Assembly: GCA_963740055.1 (NCBI GenBank)
Contig: CAVUCL010000004.1
Span: 186,001 to 250,000, forward strand
Direction: 5' to 3'
Length of the DNA stretch: 64,000 bases
From: WHSW01 sp963740055
GTDB taxonomy: Bacteria > Actinomycetota > Thermoleophilia > Solirubrobacterales > 70-9
This document shows, piece by piece, positions 28,631-37,121 of this stretch. The notes beneath the pieces are model-generated. The model ran no database searches. It had not been told where the DNA came from and saw only the letters and a program-made list of their open reading frames with translations. The first letter of the stretch is position 1. Each line of letters opens with the position of its first letter. The position numbers were made by a program, and so were the translations under genes.

Positions 28631-30334
28631 TCAGGTCTCCTGGTAGAGCGGGCCGTCGCCGCCCTCGGGCATGGTCAGACGACCGCCCTTGGCGTTGATC
28701 GCGCCGCACTGGACGCAGTTCGACGCGGTGACCTGGACGTCGACCGTCTCGGCGCCGTTCGCGAGCTGCTCCTCGGGGATCTCATAGACCTGCGCCGGGC
28801 ACAGGTTGACCCAGGTCTTCGCCAGCTCGCGCGGGACGTGGCTCTGGACGCGGACGTGGTTGGGCGCGTCGTCGCGGGTTGCGTTGCCCGAGAGGAAGAC
28901 CGAGTCGAGCTTGTTGAAGGTGAGCTCGTTGTCGGGGTCGGGGTAGGCGTCGGAGGCGCCGCCGTCGCGCATCTCGACCTCCTGGTCGGGCTCGTAGTCC
29001 CACTTGCCGCCGGGAAAGTTGCCCTTCGTGATCGTCATCGCGCTCGCCATCGCGCCGCCGACGAAGAAGCCCTTCGAGAACGGCTGGCGCATGTTGCGCG
29101 ACTCGAACAGGTCGTTGCCGATCTCCGACTTGCGCACCCGCTCGTCGTAGGACTCGAGGTTGACCGAGTCCGCCTTCAGCGCCTCGACGATCGACTCCGC
29201 GGCGAGCATCCCGGCCCGGATCGCGTAGTGGACGCCCTTCAGGGTCGGGATGTTGACCATGCTCGCGGCGTCGCCCGCGATCACCATCCCGGGGACGGCG
29301 AGGCTGCGCGGCATCGAAAAGTAGCCGCCCGAGGGGATCGTCTTCGCGCCCCAGGCGACCCGCTTGCCGCCGTCGAGCAGGTTGCGCACGAACGGGTGCG
29401 TCTTCAGCAGCTGCAGGGCGTCGTGGACGGAGAAGGTCGAGTCGGTGTAGTCGAGCCCGACGACGAGCCCGATGCAGAGCTTGTCCTCGCCCATCGGATA
29501 GATGAAGCTGCCGCCGAACTCGTTCCACCTCGCGCCCTTGCGAAGCGGCCAGCCCATCGTGTGGAGAACCTTCTCGAGCGGCTTCGGGACCTCCCAGACC
29601 TCCTTCACGCCGAGCTCCCAGCGCACCGGCAGCGACCCACCGAGGTCGAAGTGCCGGGTCGCGGCCTGCGTCAGGTGGCCGAGCGTGCCCTCGGCGAGCA
29701 CGGTCGCCTTGGCGACCACGTCCGAGCCGGGCTCGAAGTTGCCGAGCTCGCTCCCGTCCTTGCCGCGGCCGCGGTCGCCGGAGCGCACCCCGCGCACGAT
29801 CCGGTCGCTGACCAGCAGCCGGTCGGCGACCGTCTCGGTGAGGATGTAGGCGCCCTTCTCCTCCGCCTGCTCGGCGAGGAAGCGGGCCAGCTTCGAGACC
29901 GAGATCACGTAGTTGCCGTGGTTGCGGAAGTTGGGCGGCATCGGCACCAGCGGCAGCGCCGCCCGCTTGGTCAGCAGGTAGACCGCGTCCTTGGTCACCT
30001 CCTGGTAGGCGAACGGCCAGTCGGCGGGCTCGAGGTCCGGAAACAGCTCGCGCATCGCCGCCGGCTTCATGTTCGCTCCCGAGAGCTCGTGCGCGCCCGC
30101 GACCTTGCCCTTCTCGAGCACCGCGACCGGAACCTCGCCGAGCTTCTCGGTCAGCTCCGGCTCGTCGGCGAGCAGGTCAAGGAGCCGGTTCGCGCACGCG
30201 AGCCCGGCCGGGCCGCCGCCGGCGATCGCGACCCCGACCTCGATCCGCTCCTCCTCGGGATCGGTCGGCCCGACGATCAGCTCGCCCTCGTCGAAGGGCG
30301 GCGGATACTCGGCCGGCTCGACCACGTGCGCCAT
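28631..30334 (-). CDS. Electron-transfer flavoprotein:quinone oxidoreductase
   Basis: Passes electrons from ETF to the quinone pool at the membrane. The 567-residue protein has the FAD motif VAIAGGGPAGLACANRLL near residue 35, EKGKVAGAHELSGANM, a central quinone-binding region (GWPLRKGARWNEFGGSFIYPM), and GDAASMVNIPTLKGVHYAI. The C-terminal iron-sulfur domain keeps Cys512, Cys540 and Cys543 (NLCPAQVYE, NCVQCGAI), but the fourth ligand of the usual CxxCxxC is Ile546. It is 7 bases after the ETF-alpha gene, so the three form one electron-transfer operon. Confidence 0.92.
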   Translation of the reverse strand: MAHVVEPAEYPPPFDEGELIVGPTDPEEERIEVGVAIAGGGPAGLACANRLLDLLADEPELTEKLGEVPVAVLEKGKVAGAHELSGANMKPAAMRELFPDLEPADWPFAYQEVTKDAVYLLTKRAALPLVPMPPNFRNHGNYVISVSKLARFLAEQAEEKGAYILTETVADRLLVSDRIVRGVRSGDRGRGKDGSELGNFEPGSDVVAKATVLAEGTLGHLTQAATRHFDLGGSLPVRWELGVKEVWEVPKPLEKVLHTMGWPLRKGARWNEFGGSFIYPMGEDKLCIGLVVGLDYTDSTFSVHDALQLLKTHPFVRNLLDGGKRVAWGAKTIPSGGYFSMPRSLAVPGMVIAGDAASMVNIPTLKGVHYAIRAGMLAAESIVEALKADSVNLESYDERVRKSEIGNDLFESRNMRQPFSKGFFVGGAMASAMTITKGNFPGGKWDYEPDQEVEMRDGGASDAYPDPDNELTFNKLDSVFLSGNATRDDAPNHVRVQSHVPRELAKTWVNLCPAQVYEIPEEQLANGAETVDVQVTASNCVQCGAINAKGGRLTMPEGGDGPLYQET

Positions 30335-30341
30335 CGGCCGC

Positions 30342-31322
30342 TCAGCCGCCCTTCTTCGCCTTCACTGCCTCGGTCAGCTTCGGCAGGATCTTGTGCAGGT
30401 CGCCGACCACGCCGAGGTCGCAGAACTCGAAGATCGGCGCGTTCGGGTCCTTGTTCACCGCGAGGATGTTCTCGGAGTTCTGCATCCCCACCTTGTGCTG
30501 GATCGCGCCCGAGATCCCGGCCGCCAGGTACAGCTTCGGCGCCACGGTCTTGCCGGTCTGGCCGATCTGGGCCGCGTACGGATACCAGCCGGCGTCGACG
30601 ACCGCCCGGGTCGCCGCGACCGCACCTCCGAGCGCTCCCGCGAGGTCCTCGGCGAGCGAGAAGTTGTCCTTCTCGCCGAGCCCGCGACCGCCGCCGACGA
30701 GGATGTCGGCGTCCTCGATGTTGACGTCGGCACCGCGCTGCTCGCCGCGCTGGCGCATCGTCGCCTTCGTCGACCACTCGGAGAGCTCGACCTCGACGTC
30801 GACCACCTCGGCGTCGCCGTCGCCGCCCTCGGCGACGTCGAAGGCGTTCAGGCGGCCGATGATGATCCCGGGCTCGCCGACGTAGCCGACGTCGACGATC
30901 GCCGAGTCCTGGAGCACGGGCCGCTCGGAGACGAGCTTGCCGTCGGCGACCTTGACCGCGGTCACCTCCATCGTCACGCCCGCGTTCAGGCGCGCGGTCA
31001 GCCCGGCGCCGATCTCGAACCCGAGCAGGCCGCCGCCGAACAGGGCGTAGGAGAAGCCCTCGTCAGCGATCACCTTCGCCATCGCGTCGACGACCGGCTG
31101 CGCGAGGCCTTCGGGCACCGACTTGGCGCGAAACACGCGCTTGGCCCCGTACTTGCCGAGCCCCGCCGCGGCGTCGTCGGCGACCTCGCCGACCACCAGC
31201 GCGGCGGCCTCGCCGCCGAGCTCGCCGGCGAGCTTCGCCGCCTCGGAGATCGCCCCGAGCGAGTTGTTGTTGAAGTTGCCCTCGTCGTCGTGCAGGGCGT
31301 AGACCAGGATCGAACCCGCCAT
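30342..31322 (-). CDS. etfA: Electron transfer flavoprotein subunit alpha
   Basis: FAD-carrying subunit that collects electrons from acyl-CoA dehydrogenases. The 326-residue protein has an N-terminal domain (SILVYALHDDEGNFNNNSLGAISEA) and the C-terminal FAD domain with VGGGRGLGEKDNFSLAEDLAGALGG, AATRAVVDAGW, QIGQTGKTVAPKLYLAAGISGAIQH and ILAVNKDPNAPIFEFCDLG. The ATG follows the ETF-beta stop without a gap. Confidence 0.96.
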   Translation of the reverse strand: MAGSILVYALHDDEGNFNNNSLGAISEAAKLAGELGGEAAALVVGEVADDAAAGLGKYGAKRVFRAKSVPEGLAQPVVDAMAKVIADEGFSYALFGGGLLGFEIGAGLTARLNAGVTMEVTAVKVADGKLVSERPVLQDSAIVDVGYVGEPGIIIGRLNAFDVAEGGDGDAEVVDVEVELSEWSTKATMRQRGEQRGADVNIEDADILVGGGRGLGEKDNFSLAEDLAGALGGAVAATRAVVDAGWYPYAAQIGQTGKTVAPKLYLAAGISGAIQHKVGMQNSENILAVNKDPNAPIFEFCDLGVVGDLHKILPKLTEAVKAKKGG

Positions 31323-32117
31323 CTAGATCAGCTTCCTTTCGTCCATCCAGGCGACGATCTTCTCGACCGTCTCCGCAGTGTCCTCGTCCTCGAACACCTC
31401 GCCCGCCTCCTTCGTCGGCGGCGGGTTGATCTCGAGCACCTGGGTCTTCGAGCCGCCCTCGCCGACCTCGCCGGCCTCGATCCCGACGTCGCCGGTGGCC
31501 TTCGTGTCGAGCGGCTTCTTCTTCGCCCCCATGATCGCCTTCAGGCTCGGGTAGCGGGGCTCGTTGATCGCGTCGCCGACCGAGATCACGGCGGGCAGCT
31601 CGACCTCGACCGTGTCGTAGCCGTACTCCGCCTGGCGCTCGCAGACGAGCTTGCCCTCCTCGACGTCGATCTTGATCACCTGGGTCAGCGAGGGCATCTT
31701 CAGGTGGTCGGCGACGACGGCGCCGATCGTGTAGCACTCGCCGTCGTCGGACTGCTGGCCGAGCAGGACGAGGTCGGGCTGCTCGGACTCGAGCACCTTC
31801 GCGAGCGCGTAGCCGGTGGCGCAGACGTCGGAGCCCTCGAGCGCCGCGTCGGTGAGCTGCACCGAGCGATCGGCGCCGAGCGCGACCGCCTTGTGCAGGG
31901 CGCGAACCGAGGTCTCAGGGCCCATGGTCACGGCGACGATCTCGTCCACGTCGGCGCCGTTGTCGCCTTCGCGGATCTGCATCGCGGCTTCGATGCCATG
32001 GGTGTCGAACGGGTTGAGGTTCTTTTCGCCGGAGCGGTCGAGCCGCTTCGTGCTCGGATCGATCCGCTTCTGCACCGCGGCGTCCGGAACCTCCTTGACG
32101 AGACAAGCGATCTTCAA
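31323..32117 (-). CDS. etfB: Electron transfer flavoprotein subunit beta
   Basis: AMP-binding partner of ETF-alpha. The 264-residue protein begins KIACLVKEVPDAAV, has NPFDTHGIEAAMQIRE and VTMGPETSVRALHKAVALGADR near residue 70, and LLGQQSDDGECYTIGAVVADHL. The start codon is TTG, supported by a perfect AAGGAGG seven bases upstream at 32125-32131. Together with the acyl-CoA dehydrogenase at 43.3 kb, this forms a complete route from acyl-CoA to quinone. Confidence 0.96.
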   Translation of the reverse strand: MKIACLVKEVPDAAVQKRIDPSTKRLDRSGEKNLNPFDTHGIEAAMQIREGDNGADVDEIVAVTMGPETSVRALHKAVALGADRSVQLTDAALEGSDVCATGYALAKVLESEQPDLVLLGQQSDDGECYTIGAVVADHLKMPSLTQVIKIDVEEGKLVCERQAEYGYDTVEVELPAVISVGDAINEPRYPSLKAIMGAKKKPLDTKATGDVGIEAGEVGEGGSKTQVLEINPPPTKEAGEVFEDEDTAETVEKIVAWMDERKLI

Positions 32118-32169
32118 GTCGAGGCCTCCTTAGGAATGAGCGGCGGGCATGTTAGCGGAGATCGCCACT

Positions 32170-32185
32170 TTGACTGACCAGTCAA
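32170..32185. promoter_or_regulatory. Palindrome upstream of the ETF operon
   Basis: TTGACTGACCAGTCAA has two 7-base arms (TTGACTG/CAGTCAA) around AC. It is 52 bases before the etfB start, in the 92-base gap between the ETF operon and the GH31 gene. On the minus strand its TTGACT could also act as a -35 box. Size and shape suit a TetR-family operator. No regulator gene is adjacent. Confidence 0.6.
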
Positions 32186-32209
32186 TCGGGAGCCGCCCGC
32201 GGCGCCGGG

Positions 32210-34555
32210 TCAGCGAGCCGCGAGCTCGATCCGCAGGCTGGCGCCCCGGCGCCCGACCGCCCCCGTCTCGGCGGTCAGCACCCGATCGCGACGGTCATAG
32301 CTCCACCCGCTCAGCCTCCGCGTCGTCGCGCCGGCGCTGAGCGTGACCGCGACCGGGCGATCGATCCCGTCGACGGTGAGCTCGTAGCCGCGCCGCTCGG
32401 GCTGGCCGGGGTAGCTGCCGTCGGCGCGGCCGATCGTCAGCGTCGCGCGGTTGGTTTGCTCGCGCCAGCGCAGCGGCGTGCGGCTCGACTCGCCACGCTC
32501 GTAGCCATAGCCGTCGCCCGCGTCCTCATAGAGGGTGAAGCGCCCGCCCGCGCCCGCGGTGACGTCGATCCGCAGCGGATCGACGCGGCCGTTGCCGATG
32601 TTCGAGACGTAGGTCTGGCGCGGCAGGATCGAGCCGGCGCGGGCGAACACCGGCATCCGCTCGAGCGGCACCGAGATCCGCTCGGCCCCGGGCCCGCGGT
32701 GGCGCTCGCCGGTGAAGATGTCGACCCACTCGCCGGGCGGGAACCAGACCCGGGTCGCGGCGCGCCCGCCGGGCTTGGTCACCGGCGCGACCAGGAGCTC
32801 GTCGCCGAGCATGTACTGGCCGTCGTTTCGGTAGGCGCCCTCGGAGCCGGGGAAGCCGAGGTACATCGGCCGGGCGATCGGCAGCCCGCGGTCGTAGGCC
32901 TGGCGGGCGAGCGTGTACATGTAGGGCACCAACGACTCGCGCAGGCGCAGGAACCCGGAGGCGATCTCGCGGGCGCGCTCGCCGTACTCCCAGGGCAGGC
33001 GGCGGCCATGGTCGGAGTGCAGGCGCATGATCGGCTGGAAGGCGCCGAACTGGACCCAGCGGACGTAGAGGTCGTCGGGCAGCTCGCGCCCGAGGAAGCC
33101 GCCGATGTCGTGCGAGACGTAGGGGTGGCCGATCCCGGCTCCCTCCGAGGCGGTGAACCGCGACTGGAAGGCGAGCATCTCCCAGGTCGAGAAGGTGTCG
33201 CCGGTGAAGTGGATCGAGTGGCGGTGGTCGGCCCAGGCGCCCGGCGTGGCCGCGTCGTAGTCCCAGTAAGAGGCGCCGATCCGCGACAGCGCCGGCCAGC
33301 GCTCGCCCCGGGCCCGCGAGCGCCGCGCGTAGAGCGAGTTGATCCAGGTGTCCGGGGTGAGGCCGGGCGCGCTCGCGTCGCTCGTGTCGCCGGCCCAGTC
33401 GAGCCACCAGAAGTCGACGCCGTCGCTCTCGAACGGCTCGTGCAGGGAGAAGTAGGAGCCGGCGTGGTCGGGACGCGCCCAGTCCCAGACGCCGCACTTG
33501 GCGTCGGGCTCGTCGAAGCGCACCGCGCAGCGACCGCCGTCGTCGTCGAGCCCGCCCGCCGCCTTGTCGGCGGCGGCATAGCCGGGGTCCTCGGTGCTGA
33601 TCGACGGGTGCACGTTGAGGCCGACGTCGAGCCCCTTCGAGTGCGCCCAGCGCATGAACCCGGCCGGATCGGGGCCGAACTCCGGCGACCACTGCCAGCC
33701 GTTCCAGCGCCGCGGCGATTTGAAGTCGGTGTCGATGATCAGCACGTCGAGCGGCACCCGGTGCTCGCGAAAGGCGGCGACCAGGCGGTGGTAGTCGTCG
33801 GCGCTGTAGAAGGAGAAGCGCGAGAACCAGTTGCCGAACGCGCGCCGCGGCAGCAGCGGCGCGGGCCCGGTCAACAGGCGGAAGTCGAGCAGGCCGCGCT
33901 CGTAGTCGTGGCCGTAGCCGAACAGGTAGCCGTCCTGGTAGGCGCCCTCGCGCTCGGGCCGCGGCTCGAACCAGCCGCCCTGGGTGAGCAGCGGGCTGGT
34001 CGAGTCGTTGAGCAGGTACCAGCCCGCCCGCGAGAGGATGCCGTCGTGCATGCGCACCGGGCCCGGCTGCCCGTCGAGGCCCCGAAACCAGCCGCCGAGG
34101 TTGCCCTCGGTGCGAGCCGCGGGGTCGGGGTCGATCTTCGGCGGTTGGGTGAGCGGCGGCTTCTTCTTCTCGATCGTCGCCACCTCCGGGAAGCTCGGGA
34201 CCACTGTCCGGCGCAGCGACCCGCGCAGGGTCAGCGAGAGGTTCGAGGCGTCGAAGGGCCCGGAGCCGACCCGGTAGCGGAGCAGCATCCGGCGCGTGCG
34301 GACCACCCGCACGCCGTCGACCACCTTCGTCCGCACCTTCGCCCCGGGCATCGCGCGGTTGACCGCGGTCAGGGTCTGGCGCTGCTCGAAGCTCTGGTCG
34401 GCGGCGTACTCGAGCCGGATCAGGGTCGGGCTCAAGACCACGAACCGCGCCGGGCCGTCGCGGATCTCGACCGGCCCCGACGCGGGGGCCGCGGTCGCGC
34501 CCGCGGGCGCCAGCGCCGCAAGGGCGGCGATCCCGATCAGCACCAGCCTGCGCAT
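32210..34555 (-). CDS. Secreted glycoside hydrolase family 31 (alpha-glucosidase-like)
   Basis: 781 residues. A signal peptide (RRLVLIGIAALAALAPAGATAAP) is followed by an N-terminal beta-sandwich, then the GH31 barrel. The barrel shows FGNWFSRFSFYSADDYHRLVAAFREH, LDVLIIDTDF, the nucleophile Asp in FWWLDWAGDT, the acid/base Asp in HFTGDTFSTW, and SHDIGGFLG. C-terminal beta domains follow (GDELLVAPVTKPGG, PVFARAGSILP). GH31 includes alpha-glucosidases, alpha-xylosidases and sulfoquinovosidases, and the sequence alone does not fix the substrate. It is transcribed toward the ETF promoter region from a spot 49 bases downstream of the mutase small-subunit gene. Confidence 0.9.
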   Translation of the reverse strand: MRRLVLIGIAALAALAPAGATAAPASGPVEIRDGPARFVVLSPTLIRLEYAADQSFEQRQTLTAVNRAMPGAKVRTKVVDGVRVVRTRRMLLRYRVGSGPFDASNLSLTLRGSLRRTVVPSFPEVATIEKKKPPLTQPPKIDPDPAARTEGNLGGWFRGLDGQPGPVRMHDGILSRAGWYLLNDSTSPLLTQGGWFEPRPEREGAYQDGYLFGYGHDYERGLLDFRLLTGPAPLLPRRAFGNWFSRFSFYSADDYHRLVAAFREHRVPLDVLIIDTDFKSPRRWNGWQWSPEFGPDPAGFMRWAHSKGLDVGLNVHPSISTEDPGYAAADKAAGGLDDDGGRCAVRFDEPDAKCGVWDWARPDHAGSYFSLHEPFESDGVDFWWLDWAGDTSDASAPGLTPDTWINSLYARRSRARGERWPALSRIGASYWDYDAATPGAWADHRHSIHFTGDTFSTWEMLAFQSRFTASEGAGIGHPYVSHDIGGFLGRELPDDLYVRWVQFGAFQPIMRLHSDHGRRLPWEYGERAREIASGFLRLRESLVPYMYTLARQAYDRGLPIARPMYLGFPGSEGAYRNDGQYMLGDELLVAPVTKPGGRAATRVWFPPGEWVDIFTGERHRGPGAERISVPLERMPVFARAGSILPRQTYVSNIGNGRVDPLRIDVTAGAGGRFTLYEDAGDGYGYERGESSRTPLRWREQTNRATLTIGRADGSYPGQPERRGYELTVDGIDRPVAVTLSAGATTRRLSGWSYDRRDRVLTAETGAVGRRGASLRIELAAR

Positions 34556-34604
34556 CGCCCCGCCGACGAACCTCCGGCCCTTCGCGGCGCCCCCGCCCGC
34601 CGCC

Positions 34605-35018
34605 TCAGGCGACCGAGCGCTCGCCGGCGGCGCCGCTGATGAACTCGACGATCTCGTCCGTGGTCGAGCCGGGGGTGAAGACCTCGGCGACGCCGAGCTT
34701 CTTCAACTCGCCGACGTCGTCGGCCGGGATCGTCCCTCCGACCGTGATCACGACGTCGTCGACCCCCTGCTCGCGCAGCAGGTCGACCACCCGCGGGACC
34801 AGGGTCATGTGGGCTCCGGAGAGGATCGAGAGCCCGACCGCGTCGGCGTCCTCCTGGATCACGGTCGCGGCGATCTGCTCCGGCGTCTGGTGCAGGCCGG
34901 TGTAGATCACCTCCATCCCCGCGTCGCGGAGCGCGCGCGCGATGATCTTCGCGCCGCGGTCGTGCCCGTCGAGCCCGGGCTTGGCGACGACGACGCGGAT
35001 CTTTCGCTGCTCGTCCAT
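34605..35018 (-). CDS. Methylmalonyl-CoA mutase, small (cobalamin-binding) subunit
   Basis: 137 residues forming only the B12-binding Rossmann domain of the mutase. It has the DxHxxG motif in KPGLDGHDRGAKIIARAL, whose His coordinates cobalt, then LSILSGAHMTLVP and VGGTIPADDV. The catalytic barrel is encoded separately upstream (35430-37091), an arrangement known from archaea and some bacteria, where two chains make one mutase. It starts 21 bases after the response regulator gene that separates the two subunits. Confidence 0.93.
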   Translation of the reverse strand: MDEQRKIRVVVAKPGLDGHDRGAKIIARALRDAGMEVIYTGLHQTPEQIAATVIQEDADAVGLSILSGAHMTLVPRVVDLLREQGVDDVVITVGGTIPADDVGELKKLGVAEVFTPGSTTDEIVEFISGAAGERSVA

Positions 35019-35039
35019 GCAGCGCGCAGGGTAAAGGCT

Positions 35040-35402
35040 CTAGCGGGCGCCGAGCGCCGCGGTGATCCGCCCGAGCAGCTCGGCCGGGGCGAAGGGCTTC
35101 TTGATGTAGTCGCTGGCCCCCGCGGCGAAGCCGCGGTCGACCGCGGCGTCCTGGACGCTCGCGGTCAGGAGCACGATCGGGACCTCGGCCAGGCGCGGGT
35201 CCGAGCGCAGGCGCTCGGTGACCTCGTAACCGTCGAGGCGCGGCATCATCACGTCGATCAGGCACAGGTCCGGCGGCCGTGCCGTCGCCACCTCGACCGC
35301 CTCGAGCCCGTCGGCGGCCGTGATCACCTCATAGCCGGCGCGCTCGAGCCGGAAGACGACCAGCTCGCGCACGTCGTCGTCGTCGTCGGCGACCAGGATC
35401 AG
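35040..35402 (-). CDS. Single-domain response regulator (receiver), non-standard start
   Basis: About 120 residues, only a receiver domain. The acidic cluster ADDDDDV at residues 5-11 builds the metal site, D50 in LCLIDVMMPRLDGYE is the phosphorylated residue, the conserved Thr is in IVLLTAS and the Lys in YIKKPFAPAELL. The first ATG/GTG/TTG in frame is the GTG at 35372, which would delete the acidic pocket. I therefore propose the CTG at 35402, which has GAGG seven bases upstream. The open frame reaches back to the mutase stop at 35430. No kinase or output domain is nearby. Confidence 0.72.
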   Translation of the reverse strand: MILVADDDDDVRELVVFRLERAGYEVITAADGLEAVEVATARPPDLCLIDVMMPRLDGYEVTERLRSDPRLAEVPIVLLTASVQDAAVDRGFAAGASDYIKKPFAPAELLGRITAALGAR

Positions 35403-35429
35403 GTGCGGGCCTCGTATCCGCGTCGGCGC

Positions 35430-37091
35430 TCAGAACTGCGGCTGCTCGGTGTAGGTCCCGAAGACCCCCTGCATCACGGCGACCATCTCGCCCTCGGCGA
35501 CCCGAGCGCGAGCGCAGGCGATGATCGGCTCCATCAGGTTGCGCGCCGGGTCGGCCGCCGCGGCGGCGAGCTCGGCCAGGGTGCTCTCGACCGCCGCCGG
35601 GTCGCGGCTCGACTTCGTCCGCTCGAGCCGCTCGCGCTGGCGCCGCTCGGCGTCGGGATCGGGGCGGTGGATCTCGGTCAGCTCGTCGTCGGCGACGCGA
35701 TAGGAGTTGACGCCGACGACGATGCGCTCGCCGGAGTCGACCTCGCGCTGGTACGCGAACGCCGCGTCGGCGATCTCGCGCTGCGGGAAGCCGGTCTTGA
35801 TCGCGGCGACCATCCCGCCGAGCTCGTCGATGCGATCGAAGTACTCATAGGCGGCCGCCTCGAGCTCGTCGGTGAGCTTCTCGACGAAGTAGGAGCCGCC
35901 GAGCGGGTCGGCGGTGTTGACGACCCCGGACTCGTGCGCGATCACCTGCTGGGTGCGCAGGGCGATCCGCACCGCCTCCGCGGTCGGCAGCGCGAGCGCC
36001 TCGTCGAAGGAGTTCGTGTGCAGGCTCTGGGTCCCGCCGAGGACGCCGGCGAGGGCCTCGATCGTCGTCCGCACGACGTTGACCAGCGGCTGCTGCGCGG
36101 TCAGGCTCACCCCCGCGGTCTGGGTGTGGAAGCGCATCATCTGCGAGCGCGGGTCGCGGGCGCCGTAGGTGTCGCGCATCTCGCGGGCCCAGATCCGCCG
36201 CGCGGCGCGGTACTTGGCGATCTCCTCGAAGAAGTCGATGTGGGCGTTGAAGAAGAAGCTCAGCCGGGGAGCGAAGTCGTCGACCGCGAGGCCGCGCTCG
36301 ATCGCCCGCTCGACGTAGGTGAACCCGTCCTTGAGCGTGAACGCGAGCTCCTGGGCGGCGGTCGAGCCCGCCTCGCGGATGTGGTACCCCGAGATCGAGA
36401 TCGGGTGCCAGCGCGGCATTCGCTGCGAGCACCACTCGACCATGTCGGTGACCAGCCGCATCGCCGGCTCGATCGGGAAGCACCACTCCTTCTGGGCGAT
36501 GTACTCCTTCAGGATGTCGGTCTGGATCGTGCCGCCGAGGCGCTCGGCCGGGATCCCCTTCTCCTCGGCAGCGACGACGTAGAAGGCGAGCAGGATCGCC
36601 GCCGGGGCGTTGATCGTCATCGAGACCGTGACCTCGTCGAGCGGGATCGCGGCGAACAGGGTCTCCATGTCGTCGACGGTGTCGATCGCGACCCCCTCGA
36701 CGCCGACCTCGCCGAGGGAGCGCCCGTGGTCGGAGTCGAGCCCCATCAGCGTCGGCATGTCGAACGCGGTCGAGAGGCCGTGCTGGCCGTGGTCGAGCAG
36801 ATAGCGGAAGCGCTCGTTGGTCTCCTCGGCGGTGCCGAAGCCGGCGAACTGGCGCATCGTCCACAGCCGCCCGCGGTACATCGAGGGATAGACGCCGCGC
36901 GTGTAGGGGTACTCGCCGGGGTGGCCGAGCTTGCGGTCGTAGTCGAACCCGGGAAGCTCGTCCTGGGTGTAGAGCGGCTCGATCGGGTGCCCGGAGACGG
37001 TGCTGAACGGCGCCTCGCGCTCCGTCTGGCGCGAGTAGACCTCCTCGCGCCACTGGTGCGCTCGCCGTCGCGCTTCGGGCTCGATCGCCAT
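35430..37091 (-). CDS. Methylmalonyl-CoA mutase, large (catalytic barrel) subunit
   Basis: Isomerises methylmalonyl-CoA and succinyl-CoA, linking propionate or branched-chain breakdown to the TCA cycle. The 553-residue protein covers the CoA-binding TIM barrel. It has YTRGVYPSMYRGRLWTMRQFAGFGTAEETN near residue 60, STAFDMPTLMGLDSDH, SGYHIREAGSTAAQELAF, and a C-terminal half with LGGTQSLHTNSFDEALALPT and ESGVVNTADPLGGSY. It has no B12 domain; that is a separate gene. A TAGAAT hexamer lies 10 bases before the ATG together with GAGAGG. Isobutyryl-CoA mutase large subunits are close relatives, so specificity is inferred. Confidence 0.92.
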   Translation of the reverse strand: MAIEPEARRRAHQWREEVYSRQTEREAPFSTVSGHPIEPLYTQDELPGFDYDRKLGHPGEYPYTRGVYPSMYRGRLWTMRQFAGFGTAEETNERFRYLLDHGQHGLSTAFDMPTLMGLDSDHGRSLGEVGVEGVAIDTVDDMETLFAAIPLDEVTVSMTINAPAAILLAFYVVAAEEKGIPAERLGGTIQTDILKEYIAQKEWCFPIEPAMRLVTDMVEWCSQRMPRWHPISISGYHIREAGSTAAQELAFTLKDGFTYVERAIERGLAVDDFAPRLSFFFNAHIDFFEEIAKYRAARRIWAREMRDTYGARDPRSQMMRFHTQTAGVSLTAQQPLVNVVRTTIEALAGVLGGTQSLHTNSFDEALALPTAEAVRIALRTQQVIAHESGVVNTADPLGGSYFVEKLTDELEAAAYEYFDRIDELGGMVAAIKTGFPQREIADAAFAYQREVDSGERIVVGVNSYRVADDELTEIHRPDPDAERRQRERLERTKSSRDPAAVESTLAELAAAAADPARNLMEPIIACARARVAEGEMVAVMQGVFGTYTEQPQF

Positions 37092-37121
37092 CGCCTCTCG
37101 GATTCTAGAGCCGGTCGCGGG

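Noticed and set aside
35040..35372. Start of the response regulator at GTG 35372
   Set aside because: It would remove the acidic pocket that receivers need; the open frame and GAGG upstream support an earlier start.
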